Source: DAOUMF01 sp034408935 | GTDB taxonomy: Bacteria > Chloroflexota > Dehalococcoidia > SM23-28-2 > RBG-16-64-32 | Assembly (NCBI GenBank): GCA_034408935.1 | Contig: DAOUMV010000013.1 | Span: forward strand, 62,001 to 126,000 | DNA length: 64,000 bases | Reading direction: 5' to 3' | Part shown: piece by piece, positions 34,668-42,236 of the stretch | How positions within the stretch are numbered: position 1 is the first letter of the stretch | Layout of the letters: each line of letters starts with the position of its first letter | The notes under the pieces: model-generated | The model's input: only the letters and a program-made list of their open reading frames with translations | The model's database searches: none | What the model was told of the DNA's origin: nothing | Program-made: the position numbers and the translations under genes

Positions 34668-35915
34668 TCATTCCGCCCGCAGAGCCTCGATGGGGTCGAG
34701 GCGGGATGCTCGGAACGCGGGATAGATGCCAAAGAAGAGCCCGATCATGGCCGAGACGCCGACCGCGGCGGCGATGCTCCAGAGAGTAACCGTCGTCGTT
34801 ACGGATGATCCGGTGCCGAAGTCCTGGCCGTCGGCGGCCTTCGCGATGAGCACGCCCGTGAGCACGCCGATCGCTCCACTGACGAGGGTAACGATGATCG
34901 CCTCGATGATGAACTGGAGAAGGATGTCGCCCCTGCTGGCGCCGACTGCTTTCCGGATGCCTATCTCGCGCGTTCGTTCCGTCACCGATACCAGCATGAT
35001 GTTCATGATCCCTATTCCGCCGACCACCAGCGAGATGCCGGCGATGGCACCGAGCAGGATCGTCAGCGTACGGCTCACTTCTTTGGCTGTGGAGAGGAGA
35101 TCGTCCTGGGTCTGGACCGTGAAGTCCTCGACGTAGTCGTGACGCTCAAGCAGAAGCTGTAGGACGTCGTCCTTCGTCTCGTCAACTTGATTGCCCTCAG
35201 TTACCTTGACGACGATCTGCTGAACGTTGGACTCGCCGCTTGGGTTGCGTCCGAACGGCACCCTGGTCTGGAAGGTGGTGAGCGGTATGATGATCTGGGT
35301 GTCCTCGTCGCCGCTTCCCCCCGCGCCCCTCGCCTCCATCACGCCTATCACGGTGAGATTCAAAGAGAACGGTCCGAAGCTTTCACGTACCTCCTGGCCT
35401 ATCGCATTCTCCGGTGTGTCGAAGAGCTCTTCGGCGACCGTCGCGCCGAGGACGACGTTGGTGGTCTTTCGACGCGCGTCCTCATCGTTGATGAACCTGC
35501 CGGTCGCGACCTGCCAGCTTCTCACGTACTCGAAGTCCGGCTCGGTGGCGGTTATCGCCCCTGAGGTACTGAGCCCGTTGCCGGTGATATCGTTCTCCAG
35601 ATCAAGGTCGTACTGGGAGACCACCGCCTCTACAGACGAGATATCTTTGATCGCGTCGGCGTCGTCGGTGGTGAGCGTGACCGCACCGACGCCGGTCCGG
35701 TCGGCCTGCTCAGTCTCCCCCGCCTCGACAAAGACCAGGTTGCTGCCGAGTCCCCGGACCTCCTTGGTCACGCCCTTTTGAGCACCCTGGCCGACGGCTA
35801 TGAGGGCGATCACCGCTCCCACACCGATAACGATGCCCAGCATGGTGAGGCCGGTACGGAGCTTGTTCGAGGTGAGCTCCATGAGGGCCGTCCGGATCGT
35901 GTCTATGATGATCAT
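34668..35915 (-). CDS. MacB-type ABC transporter permease, 415 aa
   Basis: N-terminal helix (about 18-40; KLRTGLTMLGIVIGVGAVIALIA), a periplasmic-type domain (about 50-280) and three C-terminal helices (about 290-405), the standard MacB/LolC topology, with MLVSVTERTREIGIRKAVGASRGDI in the conserved coupling region. Regular length for the permease half of a split MacB. Its start overlaps the end of the ATPase gene by four bases (35912-35915), so they are coupled. Confidence 0.92.
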   Translation of the reverse strand: MIIIDTIRTALMELTSNKLRTGLTMLGIVIGVGAVIALIAVGQGAQKGVTKEVRGLGSNLVFVEAGETEQADRTGVGAVTLTTDDADAIKDISSVEAVVSQYDLDLENDITGNGLSTSGAITATEPDFEYVRSWQVATGRFINDEDARRKTTNVVLGATVAEELFDTPENAIGQEVRESFGPFSLNLTVIGVMEARGAGGSGDEDTQIIIPLTTFQTRVPFGRNPSGESNVQQIVVKVTEGNQVDETKDDVLQLLLERHDYVEDFTVQTQDDLLSTAKEVSRTLTILLGAIAGISLVVGGIGIMNIMLVSVTERTREIGIRKAVGASRGDILLQFIIEAIIVTLVSGAIGVLTGVLIAKAADGQDFGTGSSVTTTVTLWSIAAAVGVSAMIGLFFGIYPAFRASRLDPIEALRAE

Positions 35916-36640
35916 TCCGGCTCCCCCTTATGGCCGTCGGGAGGCAGTGCCGCCAGGACACGATTGCCCTCCGGCGGCGCGTCCGAGACGATGCGACCGT
36001 CGCGGAGTTGGATGACACGGCGCGTATAGGCCGCAAGGTCCATCTCGTGAGTAACGAGGGCGATTGTGATGCCGCGTTCGCTGTTGAGACGCTCGAACAT
36101 CTTCATCAAGTCCAGCGAGGTCTTGGTATCGAGGGCGCCCGTCGGCTCATCGGCGAGGATCAACGCGGGATTCGCCACCAGCGCGCGAGCGATGGCGACG
36201 CGTTGCTGCTCGCCGCCCGATAGCTGCGTCGGCCGGTGGTGGGCGCGCTCTCGCAGGCCGACCTCCGCCAGGGCACGCATCGCCCGTCTGTGGCGGTGGT
36301 TCGCGCCCCGGTAGATGAGTGGCAGCTCGACTTGGGCGATCGCGGGCAGGCGCGAGAGGAGATTGAATGACTGGAAGACGAAGCCGATGCGCCGACCGCG
36401 GATCCTGGCGAGCTGGGCCTCGCTCATGCGGCGCACGTCGCGCCCCTCCAGTTCGTAGATGCCGCGCGTGGGCCTGTCGAGACAGCCGAGGATATGCATA
36501 AGGGTCGACTTACCAGACCCGGAGGGCCCCACGATGGCCAGGAACTCGCCGCGTTCGATGTCGAGGTCGATGCCCCGCAGCGCGGGCACGGGCACGTCGC
36601 CGGCGCGATAGATCTTGGTGATGCCGCGCAGGCGTATCAC
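35912..36640 (-). CDS. ABC transporter ATP-binding protein (MacB/LolD class), 242 aa
   Basis: Motor of the exporter. Walker A GPSGSGKST (about 38-46), Q-loop, signature LSGGEQQRVAIARAL (about 139-153), Walker B LILADEPTGALD and the switch His in ALVTHEMDLA. The order and lengths are those of the LolD/FtsE/MacB subclass. It overlaps the adaptor gene upstream (36637-36640) and the permease gene downstream by four bases each. Confidence 0.95.
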   Translation of the reverse strand: MIRLRGITKIYRAGDVPVPALRGIDLDIERGEFLAIVGPSGSGKSTLMHILGCLDRPTRGIYELEGRDVRRMSEAQLARIRGRRIGFVFQSFNLLSRLPAIAQVELPLIYRGANHRHRRAMRALAEVGLRERAHHRPTQLSGGEQQRVAIARALVANPALILADEPTGALDTKTSLDLMKMFERLNSERGITIALVTHEMDLAAYTRRVIQLRDGRIVSDAPPEGNRVLAALPPDGHKGEPE

Positions 36641-38757
36641 GGCATTCCTCCCGGGGCAGCGCCGCCGGGGAAGCCCTGTCCTTGTCCGGGGGAGAACCCG
36701 TCGGGGAAGCCGGGCTCGCCGCCTTCCTGCTCCGTAGTAGACGACGTCGACGTTGATGAGCGGCTGGGGAGCAGAATCGTCTGACCCTCCTCAAGCCCCC
36801 TTACGATCTCCGTGTTCGTTCCATCGCTGAGCCCTGCCTCAACCTCGACGCTCTGGGTCGATCCGTCCTCCATCAGGACATCGACGTAGCTTCCGCCTCT
36901 CATGGTCTGGACGGCCGACGTGGAAACCATGAGGACGTCCTGAGCCTGATCCACAGTGATGGTCACAGAGGTGTTCATGCCGGGCAGAAGCTCCGCGACC
37001 GATTCGGAGAAATCAGGCATCACGCCGGCGCCGCCAGCCGGAGTCGCCTCCGCATCTGGAATATCAGCCGACGTCGGTGCTCCGCCAGCGCCAGCCAGTG
37101 CACCCGCTAGGTTCCCTCCCAGCGCCTCTAACTCGTCGGCGCTCATGATGGTCGCGTGTACGGCGTACGTCACCACTCCCTGAGTGGTGGTCGGATTCGT
37201 TTCGACGGAGTCGACCACGACGGGCAACCGCGTGTCCTCAAGAGCGTCGAATGTGGCGATACCCGTCTGGCCGGACTCAATGTCAGGCACATCGGATTCG
37301 GTGACGGTGAGATCGAGACTCACCGCATCGGGAGTGTTGAGGACAATCGCTGCCTCTGTGCTTGTCTCTCCGGTTCCACCGGCCGATTCCCCTACCTCGA
37401 TATTGAGCGCCGCCACGGTGCCGTCAAACGGCGCTACGAGCTTCGCTTCCTCCAGGTCCTCTTCCGCCTTCTCCAAAGAGAGCTCAGCAAGGCGTACCTG
37501 GTTTTGCTGGAGCTCGATCTCCTCTATGTCGGCGCCGTCCAACAGGTCGTTGAGCTGTGCCTGCGCCGTGACGAGTGCCGCAGCGGCTGTGTCAACGTTA
37601 CCCTGCGCCTCCGCCAGTTCGTCCTCTGTCGGTTTCTCGCTGAGTTCCGCTAGCTGCTCGATCGCAAGGTCGAGCGCCTCCTGCGCCGACACAACGGCGG
37701 CGTCCACCGAGGCTATCTCTTCATCGCTGGGACCGGCCTGTGCGTCCTCGAGATCGTCCTTGGCCTCTTGCAGATCCTCTTCCGCTGTCTCAACCGCATC
37801 GTCGGCGCTGTCCTTCGACGCCACGGCGTTCTCATAGGACGTGTTGGCGGTCAAAACCTCTGAGGCCTGCTTTGCGACTTCCTTCGAGCCGGTGACCGTG
37901 GCCTCCATCAGAACAGCCTCATCTGCAGAGGAGATCGGCGCCGCTCGCTTCGTGCAGAACGAGGGAGCACCATCAACGGCGCAATAGCCCGTTTCCACGC
38001 TCTTCAACGACGACTCGGCCGACTGAAGGCTACGTGCGGCGTCCTCGGCCTCGCCCTCGCTGTCCTCCAGCGCGTCCTCCGCCATCCTCACGGCTTCTTC
38101 GGCGGCGTCGATCGCTTCCCCGCTTGCCTCGTAGAGGTTTTCGCGAGACTCTTCCGCCTGGGCCACCTGTCCTTCCGCTGATGTTACCGATTGCTCCGCT
38201 GAGAGGGTCTCAACTTCGGTGGGCCCGTCCAGCGTTTCGTCGAGCGCACGCTGCGCCTGATCCAAGCTGACCTGCGCTTGCGCCACGCTCTGCTCGGCCG
38301 AGGCTATTTCGGCCTCGTCGGGGTCCTTCAAGAGCTGGCTCAGATTGACCTGGGCTGAAGCAAGGTTCACCTCCGCTTCTGTCGTGGCTCGCTTCAGCTC
38401 GTCTGACTCAAGCTTGGCAAGCACGTCTCCCTTCTTGACTTCCTGCCCGATGCTGACCTTCACAGCCGATACGGTCCCGGACTGGCTGAACGATATCTCC
38501 GCCGTTGACTGTGAGACGACGACGCCGCTCGTGCTGACCGTCGTAGTGATGGAGCCCCGCTCCACCGTCGCCGTCTGGGTTTCCTCCGCTGTGGAGCTGC
38601 CGCCAGCCAGCGCCAGCGACCAGAGCGCGTAGGCGCCCGCGGCGATCAGGGCTGCGAGCACCGCGAGGCCAATCAAGCGGCCACGCCAGCGGTGCCCGCC
38701 GCCATCCAGCAGATCGTCGTATTCGTCTATCTCATCGAGGACGGGCGAGTCACTCAT
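36637..38757 (-). CDS. MacA/HlyD-type membrane fusion protein with very long coiled coil, 706 aa
   Basis: One membrane helix (about 26-50), a biotinyl-lipoyl half (GSITTTVSTSGVVVSQ, about 62-85; its partner half LVAPFDGTVAALNIEVGESA near 430), and between them about 330 residues of heptad-rich helix, far longer than usual MacA. A segment with two Cys (YCAVDGAPSFC) interrupts it. A beta-barrel and membrane-proximal domain follow, then a Gly/Pro-rich tail (FSPGQGQGFPGG). In a monoderm cell it would project into the wall. First gene of the export operon, behind the conserved 59-bp element. Confidence 0.88.
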   Translation of the reverse strand: MSDSPVLDEIDEYDDLLDGGGHRWRGRLIGLAVLAALIAAGAYALWSLALAGGSSTAEETQTATVERGSITTTVSTSGVVVSQSTAEISFSQSGTVSAVKVSIGQEVKKGDVLAKLESDELKRATTEAEVNLASAQVNLSQLLKDPDEAEIASAEQSVAQAQVSLDQAQRALDETLDGPTEVETLSAEQSVTSAEGQVAQAEESRENLYEASGEAIDAAEEAVRMAEDALEDSEGEAEDAARSLQSAESSLKSVETGYCAVDGAPSFCTKRAAPISSADEAVLMEATVTGSKEVAKQASEVLTANTSYENAVASKDSADDAVETAEEDLQEAKDDLEDAQAGPSDEEIASVDAAVVSAQEALDLAIEQLAELSEKPTEDELAEAQGNVDTAAAALVTAQAQLNDLLDGADIEEIELQQNQVRLAELSLEKAEEDLEEAKLVAPFDGTVAALNIEVGESAGGTGETSTEAAIVLNTPDAVSLDLTVTESDVPDIESGQTGIATFDALEDTRLPVVVDSVETNPTTTQGVVTYAVHATIMSADELEALGGNLAGALAGAGGAPTSADIPDAEATPAGGAGVMPDFSESVAELLPGMNTSVTITVDQAQDVLMVSTSAVQTMRGGSYVDVLMEDGSTQSVEVEAGLSDGTNTEIVRGLEEGQTILLPSRSSTSTSSTTEQEGGEPGFPDGFSPGQGQGFPGGAAPGGMP

Positions 38758-38792
38758 CTCATAGCCCCCTATGTGGCTTTTTGTAGCTGATA

Positions 38793-38851
38793 TTTCCAGC
38801 GTACTCTGCTGTCGTTAAGGAGGAGTTGGAGAAGGATTAGAGTTCCCTAAT
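38793..38851 (-). promoter_or_regulatory. conserved 59-bp element, copy A (export operon)
   Basis: Aligns without gaps with the copies at 40300, 41194 and 42106. Plus-strand blocks shared: TCCA, GTA, CTGTCGTTAA, TTGGA, GATTAGA and CTAAT. It ends 36 bases before the adaptor start codon. Probably the binding site of the nearby OmpR-type regulator together with the promoter -10 region. Confidence 0.75.
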
Positions 38852-38904
38852 CCGCGAGCGCCGCGAGACGGCTTTCTTTCATCGGCGAGTCGAGAGGTTG
38901 TGCG

Positions 38905-39116
38905 TCAAGGCGTCGCGCCCGCAAACGAGGTCTGCCGTGGCCTCGCCGGCGAAGGCGCTATCCTTGCCGCTGCAGGCTCAGTCGCCGCCTCCACGGGAAC
39001 GATGCGCGCGCATTGGAGGCAGCGCCACTCCGGCTCGTCGCTGAGGTCGAGGTAGGCGTCGCCACCGCATCTGAGGCAGCAGCGAAGACGAAACGCCCGG
39101 TTCGATCCAGTTACCA
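38905..39116 (-). CDS. small zinc-ribbon protein, 70 aa
   Basis: Two CxxC knuckles (CLRCGG and CLQCAR) 17 residues apart make a zinc ribbon (about 13-37), followed by a disordered Ala/Pro-rich tail. The ATG at 39116 is eight bases after GGAGGAG; a GTG two codons earlier is too close to it. It begins 28 bases after the stop of the HtrA-type protease gene and is likely in the same transcript. Function unknown; possibly a regulator or redox-sensitive partner. Confidence 0.62.
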
Positions 39117-39144
39117 TCCCCACCGCTCCTCCGGCCCCGGCAGC

Positions 39145-40263
39145 TCATCCCCTGTAGTCGCTTGGGAACGCGGCCAGAGTAGCCGACAGCTCCAGGGTGT
39201 CCTCTCCACGAACCACGGTCAGCGTCACGTCGTCTCCCGCCTTTTTGCCGTTCAGGAAGCTGATCAGGTCCTCGATGCTTTCAACCGGCTCTCCGTCGAC
39301 GGCGGTGATGACGTCCCCACCTGCGTCGGGTTCCCCCTGAAACGTAGTGCCACCGCCCCGGAGCCCGGCGTCATCGGCCGGACTTCCGGAGACGACATCC
39401 AACACGTATGCTCCCCGGTCGACCGTGAGGTCTAGGGCTTCCGCCATCTCGCCGGTGAGGGTCGTGCCGCCGATCCCCAGCCAAGGGCGTTCAACCGTGC
39501 TCCCTTCCGTCAGGCGGGACAGGACTCCCTTGGCGGTATCGATTGGGACAGCGAAGCCCACTCCGTCCGCTGACTGACTTTCGATGGCGGTGTTGACGCC
39601 GATGACCTCCCCGTCAGAGTCGAGTAAGGGCCCGCCGGAGTTGCCGGGGTTGAGAGCGGCATCGGTCTGGATGACGCCGGTGATGGGGCGGCCGTCGTCA
39701 CCGGTCAGGCTCCGGTCGAGGCCGCTGACGACGCCGACGGTTATCGTGCCCTCAAGCTCGTAGGGGCTGCCGAGGGCGATGGCCATCTGGCCCGGCTGCA
39801 GGTCGGTGGAGTCCCCCAAAGTGAGGGGCGTGATGTCCGAGACCTCAGAAGCGTCAACCTCCACCAGGGCGAGGTCGTCCGCGGAATCGACCCCGAGCAC
39901 CTCACCATCGAGCTCTGTGTCGTCGCTGAGGGTCACGGTCACGCTGGATGCGTCGTCCACTACGTGACTGTTGGTGAGGATGTGCCCCGCGTCATCGATG
40001 AGAAACCCTGATCCGGTGCCTACGCCCACGCTAATCTGGACCACGGCTGGGATCGCCTCATCGTAGATGTCAACTACCTGCTGCTCTTCGACCAACGCTG
40101 GCCCCGTTGCCACGGGCTCCGCCTGGACCGACTCCTCTGCAGCAGTGTCCGCGGCAGAGGTGCCCGACTCAGAGCCGGAGTCAAGGCTCAGGGCCACGAG
40201 CGAGATGGCAAGCGCAGCGATGGCCATAAGGGCCGTCACTCCCAACGCGAGCTTCGTCTTCAT
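39145..40263 (-). CDS. HtrA/DegP-type serine protease with PDZ domain, 372 aa
   Basis: A surface protease that degrades misfolded exported proteins. N-terminal signal or anchor helix (about 7-27), an acidic linker, then the trypsin-like domain with catalytic H100 (ILTNSHVVD), D130 (SADDLALVEV) and S209 (NPGNSGGPLL). One PDZ domain follows (about 265-360; GSPADDAGLRGGG, AVDGEPVESIEDL). Normal for the one-PDZ class. It carries copy B of the conserved element upstream, tying it to the same control as the exporter and the LTxxQ proteins. Confidence 0.94.
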   Translation of the reverse strand: MKTKLALGVTALMAIAALAISLVALSLDSGSESGTSAADTAAEESVQAEPVATGPALVEEQQVVDIYDEAIPAVVQISVGVGTGSGFLIDDAGHILTNSHVVDDASSVTVTLSDDTELDGEVLGVDSADDLALVEVDASEVSDITPLTLGDSTDLQPGQMAIALGSPYELEGTITVGVVSGLDRSLTGDDGRPITGVIQTDAALNPGNSGGPLLDSDGEVIGVNTAIESQSADGVGFAVPIDTAKGVLSRLTEGSTVERPWLGIGGTTLTGEMAEALDLTVDRGAYVLDVVSGSPADDAGLRGGGTTFQGEPDAGGDVITAVDGEPVESIEDLISFLNGKKAGDDVTLTVVRGEDTLELSATLAAFPSDYRG

Positions 40264-40299
40264 CGCCTTCCTCCCTCTTCACTTCCCGAGTGACTTCTG

Positions 40300-40358
40300 A
40301 ATCCAAGGTAAGTCCCTGACGTTAAAACGGTATTGGCGGAAGATTAGATTTCTCTAGT
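40300..40358 (-). promoter_or_regulatory. conserved 59-bp element, copy B (HtrA-type protease)
   Basis: Ungapped match to copies A, C and D: AATCCA, GTA, CTGACGTTAA, ATTGG, AGATTAGA and CTCTAGT. Proximal end 36 bases before the start codon. Confidence 0.75.
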
Positions 40359-40401
40359 GTGACGCGATCTGTTTGGCGCAGCTCGATGGGGTGCACAAGC
40401 G

Positions 40402-40435
40402 AAAAGGGGGGAGGCCAGGCAAGCACCTGGCCTCC
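40402..40435 (-). terminator. rho-independent terminator
   Basis: A perfect 10-bp stem, GGAGGCCAGG (40410-40419) with CCTGGCCTCC (40426-40435), six-base loop, followed on the minus strand by CCCCTTTT. It lies just after the stop of the LTxxQ protein gene that ends at 40462. Confidence 0.75.
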
Positions 40436-40461
40436 GTCCATGCGCGTTTGCGAGGCAGCCT

Positions 40462-41139
40462 CTAGGCCGTCACATCGGACGTTTCGGTGGTCTCGGACTC
40501 CTCATCGTGATCGGAGAAGGGGGCGAACCACATTCCGCCGAAACCGCGCGGACCGCCCCGCATGCTGCCGAAAGCGTGGAAACACCCCTCGGCGTTGACG
40601 ATTCCGTCGATCATGCCTTCGGTGTGCTGGTAGAAGTCGTCGGCCTGGTCCTGGGTGAGATCGCCGTCGGAAACCATCTCATCGAGCTGCGCCTTGATCT
40701 TGTCAAGGAGCGCCGCCTTGAAGTCGTCCACGCTCATCCCCTGAGCCTCGGCCAGCTCGGCAAGGGAGTTGCCGTCCGCGAGTTGCTCCATCAGGTCGGC
40801 GCGGGTCATGCCCAGCACGTCGGCGGCGTTCTTCATCACGTCGAAGTGGGCGCGCCATATTCCACCGTGGAGCCCGCGGAAGAAGAAGTTGCCTTCCCGC
40901 AGCCGCTCTCCCTGCTCCTCCGTAAGGCGCCCCTCGTCCACCGCCTCGTCGATGGTCTCGTCTCTTGCCTCGTCGATGGCGGTCTTGAGCTCGTCCTCGC
41001 TGACACCCAGCTTCTCGGCGACCTTGGCGAGGAACGACCCAACGAGCCCATCGTCCTCATCGGCCGCCGCCCCGCTGATGGCCACGACGCCCAGGGCCAG
41101 GACGGCGACCGCCACCGCTATCATCAGCAGCCTCTTCAC
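40462..41139 (-). CDS. secreted helical protein with LTxxQ motifs, paralogue 1, 225 aa
   Basis: Starts at a GTG seven bases after GGAGG. A signal peptide (about 1-25, ending GAAADE) is followed by repeated helical units: LGVSEDELKTAIDEA, LTEEQGERL, LGMTRADLMEQL, LAEAQGMSVDDFKAALL and LTQDQADDF. The LTxxQ pairs recall CpxP/Spy periplasmic chaperones, and the LGVSEDEL units resemble DUF2680. A Gly/Phe/Met-rich tail ends SETTETSDVTA, nearly the same as in its neighbour. It is 40-50% identical by eye to the adjacent paralogue. Role as a stress chaperone or kinase inhibitor is inferred. Confidence 0.75.
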   Translation of the reverse strand: MKRLLMIAVAVAVLALGVVAISGAAADEDDGLVGSFLAKVAEKLGVSEDELKTAIDEARDETIDEAVDEGRLTEEQGERLREGNFFFRGLHGGIWRAHFDVMKNAADVLGMTRADLMEQLADGNSLAELAEAQGMSVDDFKAALLDKIKAQLDEMVSDGDLTQDQADDFYQHTEGMIDGIVNAEGCFHAFGSMRGGPRGFGGMWFAPFSDHDEESETTETSDVTA

Positions 41140-41193
41140 CTCTGCACCTCCTCGCATTGCCTCTTCATGGCGTTAGTTCTCCCAAGGCATCTG

Positions 41194-41252
41194 AATCCAA
41201 GATAGGTGGCTGTCGTTAAACGGGCATTGGAAAGAGATTAGAATTCTCTAAT
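41194..41252 (-). promoter_or_regulatory. conserved 59-bp element, copy C (LTxxQ paralogue 1)
   Basis: Ungapped match to the other copies: AATCCA, ATA, CTGTCGTTAAA, ATTGGA, AGATTAGAATTCTCTAAT. This copy has the cleanest dyad, ATTAGAGAATTCTAAT on the minus strand. Proximal end 54 bases before the GTG start. Confidence 0.78.
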
Positions 41253-41274
41253 GTGGGCGGTGACTTGCCCGAAC

Positions 41275-41308
41275 GGGCGGAGGTCGGGTTCATACCCGAC
41301 CCCCGCCC
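41275..41308. terminator. strong hairpin after LTxxQ paralogue 2
   Basis: GGGCGG pairs with CCGCCC and GGTCGGGT with ACCCGACC around the loop TCAT. There is no T-tract on either side, so it may slow rather than end transcription. It separates paralogue 2 from the element in front of paralogue 1. Confidence 0.5.
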
Positions 41309-41331
41309 TGTCCGGTTCGCGGCCGCTGCGC

Positions 41332-41997
41332 CTAGGCCGTCACATCGGACGTCTCCGTGGTTTCGGACTGGTCATCGGGAGGGGAACCGAACTGCGGCCC
41401 GCCGAAACCACCTGGGCCGGGCCTCATGCCGCCGAAACCGGGGCCACAGCCCGTGCCGGCCACGATGTCGTCGATGTTGTCCTGGGTGCGCTGGAGCATC
41501 TCGTCGGCCTGGTCCTGAGTAAGGTCGCCTGCGGCAACCGATTCATCGAGCTGGGTCTTGACCTGATCCAGGAGCGCGGCCTTGAAGTCGTCTTCGCTCA
41601 TGCCCTGAGCCTCGGCCACGTCGGCCAGCGAGTTGCCGTCCTGCAGTTGTTCCATGAGGTCGTCCTTGGTCATGCCCAGCACCTCAGCGGCAGCGGTCCT
41701 GATGTGCACGCGCTCATGCCCCATTCGCCCACCGCCGAAGGGGAAGTCACTCTCCTGCAGCCGGTCAGCCTGTTCCTCGGTGAGGCTACCATCAGCCACG
41801 GCCTCATCCAGCGTCTCGCTCCGGGCCTCGTCGATGGCGGTCTGAAGTTCATCCTCGCTCACGCCCAGCTTCTCGGCGACCCTGGCGAGGAACGACCCGA
41901 CGAGCCCGTCGTCTTCCTGGGCGGCCGCCCCGCCAATGGCCACGACGCCCAGGGCCAGGACGGCCGCCGCCACTGCTATTATCATCAGTCTCTTCAT
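41332..41997 (-). CDS. secreted helical protein with LTxxQ motifs, paralogue 2, 221 aa
   Basis: The ATG at 41997 is six bases after AAGGAGGTGA. Same plan as paralogue 1: signal peptide (about 1-26), LGVSEDELQTAIDEA, LTEEQADRL, LGMTKDDLMEQL, LAEAQ-type repeat, LTQDQADEM, then a tail even richer in Gly and Pro (MRPGPGGFGGP) and the same last residues SETTETSDVTA. The tandem pair arose by duplication, including the upstream control element. It is divergent from the response regulator gene, as cpxP is from cpxRA in enterobacteria. Confidence 0.75.
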   Translation of the reverse strand: MKRLMIIAVAAAVLALGVVAIGGAAAQEDDGLVGSFLARVAEKLGVSEDELQTAIDEARSETLDEAVADGSLTEEQADRLQESDFPFGGGRMGHERVHIRTAAAEVLGMTKDDLMEQLQDGNSLADVAEAQGMSEDDFKAALLDQVKTQLDESVAAGDLTQDQADEMLQRTQDNIDDIVAGTGCGPGFGGMRPGPGGFGGPQFGSPPDDQSETTETSDVTA

Positions 41998-42049
41998 CTG
42001 TCACCTCCTTGTCGTGTTGTGATCTTGTCAGCGATTCCGGCGTGGTCGG

Positions 42050-42067
42050 CTACGTCATTCTCTTCAT
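42050..42067 (-). other. duplicated start region with five-codon ORF
   Basis: On the minus strand a second AAGGAGGTG-like site is followed by ATGAAGAGAATGACG and TAG, a copy of the MKRLM start of paralogue 2 that ends after five codons. It lies between copy D of the control element and the real start. It may be a leader peptide or a relic of the duplication that made the paralogues. Confidence 0.45.
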
Positions 42068-42105
42068 CTGCACACCTCCTTGTGTGACCTCCTGTGTGAC
42101 TGCTG

Positions 42106-42164
42106 AATCCAGCGTAGAGCGCTGTTGTTAGGGAGGCGTTGAAGCAGGACTAAAATTTTCTAAT
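42106..42164 (-). promoter_or_regulatory. conserved 59-bp element, copy D (LTxxQ paralogue 2)
   Basis: Ungapped match: AATCCA, GTA, CTGTTGTTA, GTTGA, GACTAAAATTTTCTAAT. The most diverged copy. It lies in the region shared with the divergent response regulator gene. Confidence 0.72.
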
Positions 42165-42177
42165 GCAGCTAGCCTTG

Positions 42178-42213
42178 TTCTCTAATGATCTCTTAATCTT
42201 GGCGCCCTACAAT
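42178..42213 (+). promoter_or_regulatory. promoter of the two-component operon with half copy of the element
   Basis: TACAAT (42208-42213) serves as -10 and ends 23 bases before the GTG start. TTCTCTAAT (42178-42186) and CTTAATC (42192-42198) occupy the -35 region and repeat the TCTAAT half of the conserved element, which suggests autoregulation. Confidence 0.5.
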
Positions 42214-42236
42214 GTGTCGTAAGGAGGAGCTTTCGG

